Notes: a model not told the origin generated them from the sequence alone. 64,000 bases of DNA from Streptomyces plumbidurans (GCF_019857225.1 NZ_JAFJSY010000013.1:120013-184012); one strand, 5' to 3'; numbered from the stretch's first letter, positions 8,332-17,466 are shown. Made by a program: numbers and translations.

Positions 8332-10923
8332 GTGGCGTACGACGACGTGCACCACGAACCGGACGCGCGGCCCCGCCCCGAGGACGCGAGGGCAAGGCGC
8401 CCCGCCGCCCCGCCGAACCGGATTCTGCGCAACTGCGAGCGGGGGGAGGCTTTTCTGGCCGCGGGGGACCTGACGGCGGCGGCACGGGCGTTCCGTGCGG
8501 TACTGGCCGAGGTGGGTCCGCTGGAGGACGGCAGTCCGGAGGGGGACAGCGGGTGCGCGGCACCCGCGACGGACGCCGGCACCGACTCGGCAGGCCGTTC
8601 GGCCACCGCCCGGGGCGCGGATGCCGATTCATCGCCCGCCCCGGACGCGAACGCGGAAACGCCTTGCGGCTCCGACTCGGACGCCGACTCGACCGCCGTG
8701 CCGGACACGGACGCCGGCACCGACGCAGACACGGCTGCAGGCGCGGACGCGGACACGGCAGCAGGCGCGGACAAAGACGCCCACGCGACCGCTCAAAGCC
8801 CCACCCCCACCCACCTCGCCGCCCGAGCCCACATCGGCCTGGGCCGGTTGGCGCTCTGGATGGAGGAAGCGGACCGGGCCGAGAGGGAGTTTCGGCGGGC
8901 GGGGCGGTTGCGGCCGGGGAGTCGGGAGCCGTTGTACTGGCTGGGTTGCGCCGCCGCGCACCGGGGAGCGCAGGACCGGGACGCCTACGAGCTGGCCGAG
9001 TCGAGGTTCACGGAGGTGGTGGAGCGGTGGCCCGGTGACGGGGCGAGCCTGGTGCAGCGGGCCCACGTCCGCGTACGGCTCGGCCGACCCGCCGACGCAC
9101 TCGCCGACTTACGCTCAGCGGAGCGCATCGCCCCGCTGGACGCGGAGGCCCGCTGGGTGCTGGCCGCCCTCTCGGGCGCCACGGCACCGGAGGTCGCCCG
9201 GCGGCTCGGCACGGCGGCCCGGTCCGCCATGGAGCGCGCCGCCGCCACCGGGCCGAAGGGCCGCCCGCGCGCGGCCGACGACTGGAACCGGGCCGTGACC
9301 CTGCTCGACCGGGCACGCCAACTCGACCCCGGCAACCGCGAGTTCGGCCTTCCGCACGCGGTCGCCCTCTGCCTGAGCGGCCGTCGCGAGGACGGCATCG
9401 CGGTGATCGCGGACGCGGCGCGCTCCGCACCCACCGACCGGCATCTCGCGCACACCCTCGCCGTGATGTCCTGGCACGCGCTCGCACCCGGCGACGGCAC
9501 GGACACCGACGCAGCCGCAGCCGCAGCCGCAGCCGCCGATACCGGCACCGACCCAGACACAGAAACAGACCCAGACCCAGACCCAGACACCGCGGACGAC
9601 GCCGGCGCGGACGTACCCCGTACCTGGTCCCGATGCGTCGCCTCCTGGGCCGGGCTCCTGCACGACACCCCCTTCTGGGAGCGGCTGCGCGCCGGTGCGG
9701 CCGAGCGGTACGGCGTGGTCGTCGACGACAAGAACCTCGCCACGCTCCGCGCCGACCTCCAGGCCGCGCTGGAAGCTCTCATGCCCGAGACGGGCGCCGG
9801 TGACCGGATCTCCCCCGAGGCGCTGCTGCACCGCGAGACCGAGGCGGCGCGGCTGCTCGCAGAGGCCGGTGGGCTGCCGTTGGCGACCGGTTCCGCGCCC
9901 TTGGTGTGCGGTCCGCTGCGGATCGTGGAGTTGGGCAGGGAGGCGGAGTTGGGGGCGTTCGTCTCCGCGGCGGGCGACGCCGCACCGGCGCTCCGCCAGG
10001 CCTTCTCCCACCTCGGTTTCGCGCAGGCCCTGCTCCGCCTCGACCGTCCCGCGGAGGCGCTCTCCGCGCTGTCGGGACTGCGCTGCCCGAGGTGCCGCGC
10101 CCGCGGCGGCAGCGGGGACGAGGGCAGGCGAGGCGGTGGTGGAGAGCAGTCGGGCGGGGATACGGCGTCCCATGGGCGGGCGGCCGCGCCTCGCGCGAAG
10201 CGTGGTGCCGTCTGCGATCCCGACTGCACCCGCTTCGACACCCGTAACCCCGCCTACGCCGGACAGGCTGCCAAACACGTCCTGCTGATGCGGGACGGGC
10301 GCTCGCTCGCGTTGGCCGCACGCCTCGCCCAGGGCCGCGCCGCGCTGACGCCCACCGGGCCCGATGTCCGCAGAGCCGCGACGAGTTGGCAGCGCGCGCT
10401 CACTCACGCCCGGGCCATCGGACAGGGCCCGGAGGTCGAGGCGATCGTGGCCGACACGGCGCTCGCCGCGGCCAAGGCGCTGCACCGGGCCGGTGACATC
10501 GACGCCGCGGGCTCGACCCTGGAGTCGGCGTACGCCCTGCTCGGCGAGGGCCAGCACGAGCGTCTGAAGGGGCAGTTGGCGCGGGTCCTGACCGACCGCG
10601 GCATCGCACAGGCCAACCGTGACATGGACCGGCTGGAGGGCCCGGCCGCCGATCTGCGCCGCGCGGTCGAGATCAACCCCCATCTGCACCGGGCCCAGGC
10701 CAATCTGGGGGTCGTCCTGCGCATCCTCGGGGCACGCATGCGGTGGTCGGGAAGCCTGGTGGGGTGCAGGAGCAGGCTGCAGGAGGCGCTGGACCGGGTC
10801 ACGGCGGCACTGGAGCACTTTCCCGGGGATCCTGAGCTCTCTCAGCTCCGAGATCTGGTGGAGGCCGATCTCGCCCTGGTTCACTCGGAGTTGGAGCAGG
10901 GGCGGATCGGGGGACTGCCGTAG
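8332..10923 (+). CDS. TPR protein with Cys-pair module, partner of the CHAT protein
   Basis: 863 aa from a GTG at 8332, the first plausible in-frame start after the preceding stop; the ribosome binding site is weak, so the start is uncertain. TPR-like helical pairs are visible ('GLGRLALWMEEADRAEREFRRAGRL', 'RRAVEINPHLHRAQANLG'), interrupted by two low-complexity Asp/Ala/Thr linkers (about residues 75-160 and 385-425). A C-terminal module with C585xxC588 and C628xxxC632 may bind zinc. The same module order ('LRADLQAAL', 'GGLPLATGS', 'VCGP') recurs near the C-terminus of the next gene product, so the two are paralogous there. Codon 260 is a TTA leucine codon, rare in Streptomyces. The stop shares its last base with the next start. 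Confidence 0.82.
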   Translation: MAYDDVHHEPDARPRPEDARARRPAAPPNRILRNCERGEAFLAAGDLTAAARAFRAVLAEVGPLEDGSPEGDSGCAAPATDAGTDSAGRSATARGADADSSPAPDANAETPCGSDSDADSTAVPDTDAGTDADTAAGADADTAAGADKDAHATAQSPTPTHLAARAHIGLGRLALWMEEADRAEREFRRAGRLRPGSREPLYWLGCAAAHRGAQDRDAYELAESRFTEVVERWPGDGASLVQRAHVRVRLGRPADALADLRSAERIAPLDAEARWVLAALSGATAPEVARRLGTAARSAMERAAATGPKGRPRAADDWNRAVTLLDRARQLDPGNREFGLPHAVALCLSGRREDGIAVIADAARSAPTDRHLAHTLAVMSWHALAPGDGTDTDAAAAAAAAADTGTDPDTETDPDPDPDTADDAGADVPRTWSRCVASWAGLLHDTPFWERLRAGAAERYGVVVDDKNLATLRADLQAALEALMPETGAGDRISPEALLHRETEAARLLAEAGGLPLATGSAPLVCGPLRIVELGREAELGAFVSAAGDAAPALRQAFSHLGFAQALLRLDRPAEALSALSGLRCPRCRARGGSGDEGRRGGGGEQSGGDTASHGRAAAPRAKRGAVCDPDCTRFDTRNPAYAGQAAKHVLLMRDGRSLALAARLAQGRAALTPTGPDVRRAATSWQRALTHARAIGQGPEVEAIVADTALAAAKALHRAGDIDAAGSTLESAYALLGEGQHERLKGQLARVLTDRGIAQANRDMDRLEGPAADLRRAVEINPHLHRAQANLGVVLRILGARMRWSGSLVGCRSRLQEALDRVTAALEHFPGDPELSQLRDLVEADLALVHSELEQGRIGGLP
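9109..9111 (+). other. TTA leucine codon (possible bldA control) in the TPR gene
   Basis: In the frame starting at 8332 this triplet is codon 260, within 'LADLRSAER'. TTA is read by the bldA tRNA in Streptomyces, which accumulates late in development, so this codon may delay full-length translation. I found no other TTA in the ten plus-strand genes of this block when scanning by eye. Confidence 0.8.
9496..9590 (+). repeat. Hexanucleotide microsatellites inside the TPR gene
   Basis: A (GCAGCC)n run is followed shortly by a (GACCCA)n-type run. They encode a poly-Ala stretch and an Asp/Pro/Thr stretch in a linker. Each unit is 6 bp, so slippage would change linker length without breaking the frame. 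A related imperfect repeat of about 30 bp (8728-8775) encodes two copies of a 'DTAAGAD' segment in the first linker. Confidence 0.7.
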
Positions 10924-13900
10924 TGATGGAATACGAGGAGCTGCGCTTCCGGGTGCGCCAGGTCGGCGCGCACCGGCATGTACTGACGGTGAGCGGTGCG
11001 GGAGGCGCCGCTGACGTACTGACGGTGGGGGCCAGGCCCGAGGCCTATCGCGAGCGCCTGGAGCAGCTGATCGAGGCCGAGCTCGGGTACGCGCCGCTCG
11101 GCGACCAGGATCCCGCCGCCCGGCTGCGTGACCTGGGCCGGGACGTCTTCGCACTGCTGCTGGGCCGACGGGCGGCCGAGTGTCTGCGCGCGGCGCACGA
11201 GCGGGTGCGGCGCATGCAGCCCGCGCGCGGGCTGCGGCTGCGCTTCGACCTGCCGCCGGGTCTGCGCTCGCTGCCGCTGGAGGCGCTGTGCGCGCCCGCC
11301 GCCGAACCGGGCCAGGCGCCCGCGTTGCACGACAGCCTGTCGCTGGTGCGGTCACTGCCGGGCGGACCGATCGGCAGACGGCTGCCCGACCCGGAGGACG
11401 CCCCGAGCAGGATCCGGCTGCTGGTCGTGCACGCCTCGCCCGAAGGCGCGCAGCTTCCGGTCGGCGAGGACGAAGTCGCGTCGCTGCTGCGGGAGTTGCC
11501 GCAGGTCGCCGTCGAGACGACGCTCGTACGGCCGGCCACCCGCGAGCGGCTGGAGGCCGCGCTGGGCGAGCGCTCGGACCTGACCACAGCCGTCCTGCTG
11601 ATCGCCCACGGTACGTACGACACCGAGCGCGGCAGGGGCACGGTGCACCTCGAGACGGTGGACGGGCGCACCGACCAGGTGCCCGCCGATTTGCTCAGCG
11701 GCATGTTGCTGCAGGCACCCCGGCTGCGCCTCGCGGTGCTCAACCTCTGTTCGGGGGCGGACAGTTCGCACACCGAGCCGTTCTCGGGGCTCGCCCAGGC
11801 GCTGATCGACGGCGGGGTGCCCGCGGTGGTGGCCATGCACGGCCGGGTCAGCGACCGTTCGGCGGGTCTGTTCGGGCCCGCGCTGCTGAAGAAGATCGCG
11901 GCCAACCGGACGATCGACGAGGCGATGGCCTACGCCCGCCGCACCATCTCCTACCAGTCCGGGCACACGGCCACCGAGTGGGCGACCCCGGCGCTGTTCC
12001 TGCACGAGGAGTGCCGGCACGGCTGGCTGTTCAAGGCGCGCGGGGTGCGCGACGGCGGCCACGCGGCGCACGATCCGCTGCGCCGGGGCGCCGAGGCGCT
12101 GGATGCCTACAACAACCCCATCGGGGACGTGGATTCGGCCCAGCTGATCGAAGCGGCCCGCTTCCAGCGGCTGCGCAGGGACTGGGAGCAGGTGCGCAGC
12201 ATCCTCGCCACCGATGTGCAGCGGTTCCGCCGGGAGCAGGAGCTGCTTCGCGAGGAGGCCGCGTACGAGCTGGCCTGGGAGAAGGTGCAGGGCCTGTGCG
12301 AGCTGCTGGCCGCGGAGGACGCGACGGCTGCGCACAGGGCGCTGCCCGGGGTGCGGGGCGCGCTGCCGCACGGCGAACAGGCCTGGCTGCCCCTCCTGGA
12401 CAAGGAGGTGCAGGACCTCACCCGGCTCACCGCGCTGCTGGAGCAGGCGCACGCGGCCGCGCGGGAGGCGGACTGGCCCGGTGCGCTCGCGCTGTGCGCG
12501 GAGATCCTCGCCGAGCGGCCCGCCGGGTTCGGTGACGCGCAGCGGCTGCGCGACACCGCCGTGGAGGAGCAGGCGGTGCAGGAGGCCTGCGCCGAAGCGT
12601 CCGGGGCCTGCGCCACGGGCGACTGGGCGGCCGCTGCCGCCGCCTGGGACCGAGCGCTCGCGCTCCGCGCCGACCACGGTCCGGCGCTGGCCGGACAGGC
12701 GTATGTGCACGGCCGCACGGCCGAGGAGAGCGGGGACTGGACCGCCGCCGCGGACGCCTACGCGCGCTGCCCGCAGCTGCCCGACGCGACGGCCCGCGCG
12801 GCTTACGCCCGGGGCCGTCAGGCCGCCTCGGCCGGGGACTGGAGCGCGGCCCACGACGCGTTCGAGGAGGCGGCGGCCCGGGGCGCCGAGAACGGCGGGG
12901 CGGCCTTGGACGTACAGGCCGGGGCACCGAGCGGCAGCTCCAACGGACACGCACGGACTCGGCCCCACTCCCCCGCACTCACCTCCTGGCTCGCCTACGC
13001 CGCCGCGCGCGTCGCGGAGGAACAGGAACGGTGGGAGGAGGCGGCCGAGGCGTTCACGACGGCCGACGGTTTCATCGACGCCGCCCTTCGAGCCCACCAC
13101 GCCAGGGGCCGCGCGGCCATCAAGAACGGCGCCTGGCCCGAGGCACTGGAGGCGATGCAGACGGCGGCGGGGCTGCGCGCGGAGGCCGAAGGGGTTCTGC
13201 CGGCGGCGGCTGCACTGTGCGCAGAGGCCGGGGCCCTGCCCGCAGCGGCCGGACTGCCCGCGGAGTCCGAAGGAGCCCTAACGCCGGCGGCCGGACTGAC
13301 CGCGGGGGCCGAAGGAACCCCGCCCTCGGCGGCCGAACTGCGCGCTGAGGCCGAAGGGGCCCCGCCCACGGCTGCTGGGGTGCCCGCGGAAGCCGAAGCG
13401 ACCCCGCCCATGGCGGCCCGGCTGCCCGCAGAAGCCGAAGGAACCCCGCCCTCGGTGGCAGGCGTGCCCGCAGGAGACGAAGAGACCTCGCCCCCGGCAA
13501 CCCGGCTGCCCGCAGAGCCCGGTAGAGCCCTACCAGCCGCACACCGTCCCCCGGCGGGCAGCGCGGTGGTCGCCGGCAAGGCGCCCCACGCCGGAGCGCA
13601 CCCTCAAGTCGGCGACAGCCCAGTCCTGTTGGCCGACCCACTCCCCGACCCCGCCTCCTGGATCCCCGAGTTGTGGGAGCGGGTGCGGGAATGGGCCGGG
13701 CTTGTGGCGGAGTCGGGTGACTGGGGGCGGGCGCTGGAGTGTTGGGGGATGCTGCCGGACGGGTTCGAGGACACGTTGCGGCAGCGTCGGTTCGCCGAGG
13801 GGCGGGTGGCGGAGGCGGCCGGGGAGTGGGAGGCGGCGGCCGGGGCGTATGCCGAGGCGTTGCACCCCGACGCTTCCGCCCGGCGGCACTACGCCCTGGG

Positions 13901-16900
13901 GCGGGCCTCGGCGCTGTGCGAGGAGTGGGACGCGGCCCGCGAACACTTCGCCGAAGTCCCCGACCGTATCCATGACTTCCCGGAGCCGCCCGCGCCGCTG
14001 CGGCTGTACGCGCAAGGAAGGGCGGCCTCCGCGCGCGGCGACTGGAAGGCGGTCGTGGAGGACTTCGGCGGGCTGCCGGACAGCCATGCCGACGGCGACG
14101 TGGGGCATCGGCGGCGGTACGCACGCGCACGGATCGCCGAACAGCAGGAGGAGGCCAGGGCCGACACCTGGATCTCGGTGCTCCGGCACCTGGACGACGT
14201 ACCGGACGCTGCCCTGGACGGGGCGGTCGGTCTGCTGCGCCGCAAAGCGGCCGGGCTGCACGCGCTGGGGCAGGCCCAACTGGAGCGTGCCCGGGACCTG
14301 TTCGAGCCGTTCGCCGCCGAGGACGAGGAGTTCGCGCTGTGGCACGGATACGTGCTGGCGCGGCTGCACGAGCGCGACGAGGCCTGGGAGGAGGCGCTGG
14401 CCGCCTACCGCGCCCTGCCCGCAGGCCACGCCGACGTGGCGCCCCGCACCCGGTACGCCGAGGCGCGGGTGGCGGAGGCGGTCGCCGAAGGCGCCGAGCA
14501 GTGGGGTGCCGTGCGGGAGGCGTACGCGGAGCTGGCGGACGCCTTCGCCGAGGACGGCGGTTTCGCCGACGCGGCGGTGCGCGCCCAGTACGCGCGGGCC
14601 CGGCTCGCCGAGGCCGAGAGCGACTGGGAGGAGGCGTGCCGCAGCGCCGACGCACTCCGCGCGCACGCCGACGCGCCGCTGATCGCCGCCTATGCGCGGG
14701 GCCGGCTGACCGAGGCCCGGCGGGACTGGCACCGGGCCGTGGACGCCTTCCGGGCGAGCGGGTCCTACCGCGACGCCGGGGCGCGGCTCGCCCACGCCGA
14801 GGGGCGGCTGCTGGAGGAGCAGGGCCGGTTCGCGGCGGCCGCCGAGGCCTACGAGCGGGCCGGTGACGGGCACGAGGGGGCGCGGGCGCAGGCAGTGCGG
14901 CTGCGCGGCGTGCTGCGGCTGGCCTGGGTGGACGGCGCCATCGGCGAGCCGCTGGTGGCGGACCCGTTCGCGCTGCGGGACCGGACGTTCCCGTATCTGG
15001 CGCTGCGCGACGCGGGCGTAGGCCCGGGCTCGTCGATGGATGCGGTGAACGAGGTGTCGTTCACGCTGATGGAGCGCGAGGAGATGAGCTGGTCCTGGCC
15101 GGAGCGGGTGGCCTGGGACCGGCTGCGGGTGGCCGCGCGGCGGCTGGAGCTGGACGCGCAGCTCTACCGGTGGCACGCCCCGGCCGCGGTCCGTGAGGCG
15201 GTCGCGCATCTCGCGCCGGACGACGGGCCCGATCCCCTGCAGGCGCTGTGCGAGCGGTTCCCGAAGGACGCCCCGCTGCTGCTACTGCTCGCCCGGGGCC
15301 GGGACGCGGCCGTGGCGGCCTGGGAGGAGCGGCTGGCGACGGCCCCCGGTGACATGGCGGTGGTGCACGGTCTGGCCGTGGCCCGGCTGTGGCAGGCGCG
15401 GGAACTGGAACACAGCGGCGCCTGGGAGCACGCGGTGCGCGCCTGGGAGGAGGCCCTCGCGTACTGGGCCGCGCTGCTGAGCGACGAGGGCTACTGGGAC
15501 GGCTGGCGCACCGAACGCGCGGCCTGCTACCAGCGGACCGTGTCGCTCGACGACCTGACGAGACTGCGCCGGGATCTGAGCCTGCATCTGTCCGACGGGC
15601 TGGCCGCGGGCGAGGAGACCCACACCGACCAGGGCCGGCCCGAACAGGCCGCGGAGTACCGGCGGTTGACGGCGCTGTTCGAGGCGGAGCTCGGCGGGGC
15701 GAGGGTGCTGAAGGAGGTCGGCGGGCTGCCGACGGTGCCGGGCACGGCCCTCGCGCTCGCCTGCGGGCCCCGGTATCTGCACATGCTGCGTCTGGAGGTG
15801 CCGCTGGCCGAGCGGGTGGCCGAGCTGAGCGCGGCCGCCCAACAGGGCCACGATCCGGGCGAGTTCGCCGTACGAAAGCTGCGCTGGGCGTTCTCGGAGC
15901 TGTCCGGTGCCTACGCGCTCGCTGAGGCCCACCGGTTCGAGGAGGCCATCGAGGCGATGCCCGTGCTGCCCGCGCTGACCGAGCTTCCTGACGACTGCGC
16001 AGACCGGGACGCGAAGACCCATTCGCGCGACTGCGGCCACTGCCAGGACTTCGTGCGCCGCGGCCCGGCCTATCTGCGGCTGCCGCGGCGGCACGCCCGG
16101 TTCGCGCAGGACGGTGCGGCGCTCGCGGTGCACGCCCGGCTCTCGCTCGCCCAGGCGGCGCTCACCAGTGGCTCCGGCGCGCTGGACCGGGCGGTGGAGC
16201 ACTGGCGGCAGGCGGTGACGGCGGCGGCGAGCGGCGGCATGCAGAGCCGTATCACCGGAGCCGTCGTACAGATGGTGCTCGGGCGGGTCGAGGCGCTGAT
16301 CGACGCGCCAGCCGAGCAGCGGGACGCCTCCCTGGACGCGGCGGTGGCGCTGATCGAGCAGGTCAAGCCTGTGCTGCAGCCGCTCGCCAAGGACCTGGCG
16401 GCCCAGCTGGACGCCCAGCTGTCGCTGCTGCTGTCGATGCGCGGCGTGTGGCGCGCCTCCTCGCGGGCACGCCACGGCCTGCCCCTCGACCTGCCGGCCG
16501 CCGAGGCCGACCTGCGGCGGGCGCTGCAGCTCAACCCGGAGTCGGGCCACGCCCGCGGCAATCTCGTACGGGCGCTGGTGTACACGCTCGACGAGCGCAC
16601 CGCCGATCCGGTGGAGCAGCTGGGCCTGCTCGCGGAGGCGATCGGCCTGCTGCACACGGGACTTCGGCAGGAACTGGTGCACGACTACCGGGAGACGCTC
16701 GCCGAGACCCTCAACGCGCTGGAGCGGCTGGTGTCCACGCGGATAGGCATCGACGGACTGGCCGAGCTGATGCGGGCGATGTCCCACGAACAGCCGGAGA
16801 ACGAGAACGACCTGACCGCGCTCGCGGAGGGCCTCGTGGAGCGGGCACGGCAGGCGCTGGAGCGGGACGAGGACGTGGCGCTGGCGGTGTATCTGCTGAT

Positions 16901-17051
16901 CCGCGCGGCCCGCACCGACCCGAACTCGGAGCAAATCCGCGGGGTTCTGCTGGACGCGGTCCACCGGTGGCGCGATGTTCTGCGCGGCTCGCACGGATCG
17001 GGCGCTACGGGCGGCACGGGCGGCACGGGGCAGGAGGAGGGGCACGCATGA
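10923..17051 (+). CDS. Giant CHAT-protease / TPR protein
   Basis: 2042 aa. The GTG start overlaps the previous stop by one base, with GGGGA 8 nt upstream; ATG at 10926 is equally possible. Residues ~95-370 are a CHAT (caspase-like) domain with both expected catalytic residues: His229 in 'LLIAHGTY' and Cys276 in 'LNLCSGAD', followed by 'GVPAVVAMHG' and 'ALFLH'. A long array of TPR-like helical repeats follows, with signature 'GDWxAAxxAF' (roughly 420-720 and 890-1340). It is interrupted by nine tandem 14-aa Pro/Ala/Glu units (751-875). Residues ~1355-1420 match the separate small protein encoded immediately downstream (J-like, no HPD). A module with C1692, C1704 and C1707 is shared with the upstream TPR protein. 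CHAT proteases cleave partner proteins on activation; the target is unknown. Confidence 0.88.
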   Translation: MMEYEELRFRVRQVGAHRHVLTVSGAGGAADVLTVGARPEAYRERLEQLIEAELGYAPLGDQDPAARLRDLGRDVFALLLGRRAAECLRAAHERVRRMQPARGLRLRFDLPPGLRSLPLEALCAPAAEPGQAPALHDSLSLVRSLPGGPIGRRLPDPEDAPSRIRLLVVHASPEGAQLPVGEDEVASLLRELPQVAVETTLVRPATRERLEAALGERSDLTTAVLLIAHGTYDTERGRGTVHLETVDGRTDQVPADLLSGMLLQAPRLRLAVLNLCSGADSSHTEPFSGLAQALIDGGVPAVVAMHGRVSDRSAGLFGPALLKKIAANRTIDEAMAYARRTISYQSGHTATEWATPALFLHEECRHGWLFKARGVRDGGHAAHDPLRRGAEALDAYNNPIGDVDSAQLIEAARFQRLRRDWEQVRSILATDVQRFRREQELLREEAAYELAWEKVQGLCELLAAEDATAAHRALPGVRGALPHGEQAWLPLLDKEVQDLTRLTALLEQAHAAAREADWPGALALCAEILAERPAGFGDAQRLRDTAVEEQAVQEACAEASGACATGDWAAAAAAWDRALALRADHGPALAGQAYVHGRTAEESGDWTAAADAYARCPQLPDATARAAYARGRQAASAGDWSAAHDAFEEAAARGAENGGAALDVQAGAPSGSSNGHARTRPHSPALTSWLAYAAARVAEEQERWEEAAEAFTTADGFIDAALRAHHARGRAAIKNGAWPEALEAMQTAAGLRAEAEGVLPAAAALCAEAGALPAAAGLPAESEGALTPAAGLTAGAEGTPPSAAELRAEAEGAPPTAAGVPAEAEATPPMAARLPAEAEGTPPSVAGVPAGDEETSPPATRLPAEPGRALPAAHRPPAGSAVVAGKAPHAGAHPQVGDSPVLLADPLPDPASWIPELWERVREWAGLVAESGDWGRALECWGMLPDGFEDTLRQRRFAEGRVAEAAGEWEAAAGAYAEALHPDASARRHYALGRASALCEEWDAAREHFAEVPDRIHDFPEPPAPLRLYAQGRAASARGDWKAVVEDFGGLPDSHADGDVGHRRRYARARIAEQQEEARADTWISVLRHLDDVPDAALDGAVGLLRRKAAGLHALGQAQLERARDLFEPFAAEDEEFALWHGYVLARLHERDEAWEEALAAYRALPAGHADVAPRTRYAEARVAEAVAEGAEQWGAVREAYAELADAFAEDGGFADAAVRAQYARARLAEAESDWEEACRSADALRAHADAPLIAAYARGRLTEARRDWHRAVDAFRASGSYRDAGARLAHAEGRLLEEQGRFAAAAEAYERAGDGHEGARAQAVRLRGVLRLAWVDGAIGEPLVADPFALRDRTFPYLALRDAGVGPGSSMDAVNEVSFTLMEREEMSWSWPERVAWDRLRVAARRLELDAQLYRWHAPAAVREAVAHLAPDDGPDPLQALCERFPKDAPLLLLLARGRDAAVAAWEERLATAPGDMAVVHGLAVARLWQARELEHSGAWEHAVRAWEEALAYWAALLSDEGYWDGWRTERAACYQRTVSLDDLTRLRRDLSLHLSDGLAAGEETHTDQGRPEQAAEYRRLTALFEAELGGARVLKEVGGLPTVPGTALALACGPRYLHMLRLEVPLAERVAELSAAAQQGHDPGEFAVRKLRWAFSELSGAYALAEAHRFEEAIEAMPVLPALTELPDDCADRDAKTHSRDCGHCQDFVRRGPAYLRLPRRHARFAQDGAALAVHARLSLAQAALTSGSGALDRAVEHWRQAVTAAASGGMQSRITGAVVQMVLGRVEALIDAPAEQRDASLDAAVALIEQVKPVLQPLAKDLAAQLDAQLSLLLSMRGVWRASSRARHGLPLDLPAAEADLRRALQLNPESGHARGNLVRALVYTLDERTADPVEQLGLLAEAIGLLHTGLRQELVHDYRETLAETLNALERLVSTRIGIDGLAELMRAMSHEQPENENDLTALAEGLVERARQALERDEDVALAVYLLIRAARTDPNSEQIRGVLLDAVHRWRDVLRGSHGSGATGGTGGTGQEEGHA
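13173..13547 (+). repeat. Nine tandem 42-bp repeats (14-aa units) in the CHAT gene
   Basis: Consensus unit 'LPAEAEGTPPSAAG'; eight units are 14 residues and the second is 13. The repeats diverge in third positions and by substitution, so they are old but clearly related. They form a Pro/Ala/Glu-rich linker between two blocks of TPR-like helices. Confidence 0.85.
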
Positions 17052-17368
17052 TGATCGAGGACCCGGCGGGCGGGCGGACGCCGTACGCCGCGCTGGCTTC
17101 GGTGGGGGTCACGCCGTGGACGTCCCACGCCGAGATGCAGGACGTGTCGTTCGAGCTGCAGGGGCGGGAGTTGATGTCGCTGCGGACGATGCAGGCCTGG
17201 AATGTGCTGCGCAGCACTCGGCGGAGGTTGCTGGTCGATCTGTTGATGTACGACCTCGGCGAGGAGGAGCCTCCGGCGGTTGATGAGGGGTCGGTGTCGT
17301 GTGGTGCGGGGGTGCCTCCGGTGTGGGCGGGGCGGTTGTTGGACGAGTTGATTCGGTTCGATCGGTGA
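17048..17368 (+). CDS. Small J-domain-like protein without HPD
   Basis: 106 aa. The ATG overlaps the stop of the CHAT gene (ATGA). The N-terminal 70 residues run 'PYAALASVGVTPWTSHAEMQ', then 'DVSFELQGRELMS' and 'AWNVLRSTRRRLLVDLLMYD'. The spacing and end pattern resemble a J domain ('YxxLGV...AWxVLxxxxxRxxYD'), but the HPD tripeptide that stimulates Hsp70 ATPase is missing. The segment aligns well with residues ~1355-1420 of the CHAT protein. GrpE- and DnaK-type genes follow directly, which supports a chaperone-partner role. The J-domain relation is my inference; the paralogy with the CHAT protein is directly visible. Confidence 0.72.
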   Translation: MMIEDPAGGRTPYAALASVGVTPWTSHAEMQDVSFELQGRELMSLRTMQAWNVLRSTRRRLLVDLLMYDLGEEEPPAVDEGSVSCGAGVPPVWAGRLLDELIRFDR

Positions 17369-17439
17369 GTGGGGGGCGCCTCTTGGGGGGTGTGGTGTGT
17401 GTTGTCGGGCGGGTGCGGGTGTGTTGTGGCTTGGCGCGC

Positions 17440-17466
17440 CGTTCCCCGCGCCCCTTTGGGGCGCTT
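17440..17466. repeat. Streptomyces-type intergenic hairpin element
   Basis: In the 133-bp gap before the GrpE gene lies 'GTTCCCCGCGCCCC' followed by TTT and GGGGCGC. The inner hairpin has 7-bp arms (17448-17454 and 17458-17464) around a TTT loop. From memory, this C-rich/hairpin sequence is a dispersed intergenic repeat of Streptomyces chromosomes. It could act as an mRNA-stabilising or attenuating stem that separates expression of the CHAT part from the Hsp70 part. Confidence 0.6.

Noticed and set aside
8570..8790. CRISPR-like or tandem repeat array
   Set aside because: The repeats are coding, short and without unique spacers; they encode Asp/Ala/Thr linkers.
9115..11355. 746-codon minus-strand open frame
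   Set aside because: Antisense to the TPR and CHAT genes, Arg/Pro/Ala-rich without motifs; shadow.
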